DNA of 5,379 nt. It comes from Chlamydiota bacterium (lineage in GTDB: Bacteria; Chlamydiota; Chlamydiia; Chlamydiales; SM23-39). Every line of letters starts with the position of its first letter. Within the stretch, counting starts at the first letter, position 1. Positions 4,673 through 5,379 of the stretch are shown one piece after another. Below the pieces are notes generated by a model. It ran no database searches and was not told where the DNA came from. It was given only the letters and a program-made list of their open reading frames with translations. Location of the stretch: the NCBI GenBank assembly GCA_027459365.1, contig DAIDIM010000047.1:1-5379 (forward strand), written 5' to 3'. The translations under genes and the position numbers were made by a program.

Positions 4673-5379
4673 CTATGGATGCTTTGGATTAAAGCGGCAG
4701 CTGCTGCTATGCGTAAAATGGGAAAAGGCTCCTTAAAACACTTGAGCAAAAATGGAAATGCCTCGGCATTTCCTATTTGTCCCATCGATTCTAAAATATG
4801 CAGTTTCCGATCGTGATCGGCTGTAGGATAGGCAATCTCAAGATTTCGCAAGACCGATTCATCTTTTCCAAGCATTGCAAGGACAAAACAGGCCTGCAAA
4901 CGGACATCGCTATCTGGATCATCCAATAACTGCCGCACAACTTCTAAAGAGGGTTCATCCCCTTCTTGCAAAACAATCGCCGCCGCAACACCGGTGATTC
5001 CCCAGGTCTTATTTTTTAAAAAGCTCTTTAGCGCATCAAGCGCCCGAGGATCATCAACTAAAGCAAGGAGAGATAAAAGATTCATTCGAGTGATGTTATC
5101 CATAGCTTCTGGATAATTGGGAATATGATCCACATGTCGCACCTGGCTTGGCGCTAAAATTTTAAAGAGCGGATTTGGTTTCGAATCCCACATCCACATC
5201 CGCTTTTCATTCTTTAAAAAATCGTACAAAATATCGGCGCTCATTGCTACATCACGTCTCTGACCTAAAAGCCCTATTGCAAGATTGGCTAATACATACC
5301 GATCTTTGCTTTCTTTTAACATCTTTGCTGATAGATTCGCCCCCTTTTCGCCACTTGCAGCTAGGGCTGCAGCAGCAAG
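4669..5379 (-). CDS. HEAT-repeat protein, C-terminal part (start outside window)
   Basis: The minus-strand frame stays open from the TGA at 4669-4671 to the window edge, giving 236 residues. An internal ATG at 5322 is not the true start: the 19 residues before it continue the same Ala/Leu helical pattern. The fragment is built of helical repeats of roughly 30 residues. The best one is at about 154-182 of the fragment, DPDSDVRLQACFVLAMLG, which has the Asp-Val-Arg and Ala-Leu-Gly positions of PBS-lyase/HEAT-type repeats. Others cover RYVLANLAIGLLG, DDPRALDALKSFL, KLHILESMGQIG and PILRIAAAAALIQS. HEAT solenoids are protein-binding scaffolds. No catalytic motif, membrane segment or signal is visible in this part. 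The bacterial role is unknown; the product ends 31 bases before the deformylase fusion on the same strand, so co-transcription is likely. Confidence 0.88.
   Translation of the reverse strand, partial: LAAAALAASGEKGANLSAKMLKESKDRYVLANLAIGLLGQRRDVAMSADILYDFLKNEKRMWMWDSKPNPLFKILAPSQVRHVDHIPNYPEAMDNITRMNLLSLLALVDDPRALDALKSFLKNKTWGITGVAAAIVLQEGDEPSLEVVRQLLDDPDSDVRLQACFVLAMLGKDESVLRNLEIAYPTADHDRKLHILESMGQIGNAEAFPFLLKCFKEPFPILRIAAAAALIQSIHR

Overview
The window most likely comes from the chromosome of an obligate intracellular Chlamydiota bacterium, probably an amoeba-associated lineage (Parachlamydia, Protochlamydia, Waddlia or Simkania type). The evidence is a plant/chlamydia-type FabI, a eukaryote-like RING-finger protein with an inclusion-protein-like hydrophobic hairpin, a FliO-like protein with no flagellar genes nearby, and moderate GC with AT-rich gaps. 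The phylum is a fairly confident inference. The family and species cannot be fixed from the sequence alone.

Layout. (1) 1-341, plus strand: the 3' end of fabI (fatty acid synthesis). (2) 342-523: a very AT-rich gap (18 G/C in 342-505) with a candidate promoter and a Shine-Dalgarno site. (3) 524-1093, plus: a RING-H2-like protein with two hydrophobic segments, the best candidate for a host-directed effector. (4) 1121-2987, minus: a pair with overlapping ends, a Cof-type HAD-IIB phosphatase followed by an unrecognised 351-residue protein. (5) 3055-3258, minus: a small, very charged protein with a KKRKR patch. (6) 3259-3338: a divergent regulatory gap with a perfect 7+1+7 palindrome. (7) 3339-3665, plus: a FliO-like single-pass membrane protein. 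(8) 3669-4637, minus: an in-frame fusion of a YchJ/SEC-C domain to a complete peptide deformylase. (9) 4669-5379, minus: the C-terminal part of a HEAT-repeat protein that runs off the window.

How the genes relate. FabI and peptide deformylase are housekeeping enzymes, and the HEAT protein and the deformylase fusion may share a transcript. The HAD phosphatase and its overlapping neighbour are probably translationally coupled, but no shared pathway can be read from them. The RING protein fits an exported modifier of host ubiquitin signalling, and the FliO-like protein could relate to the type III secretion or flagellar-homologue export apparatus. Both links are inference. No RNA genes, insertion sequences, CRISPR arrays or convincing intrinsic terminators were found.
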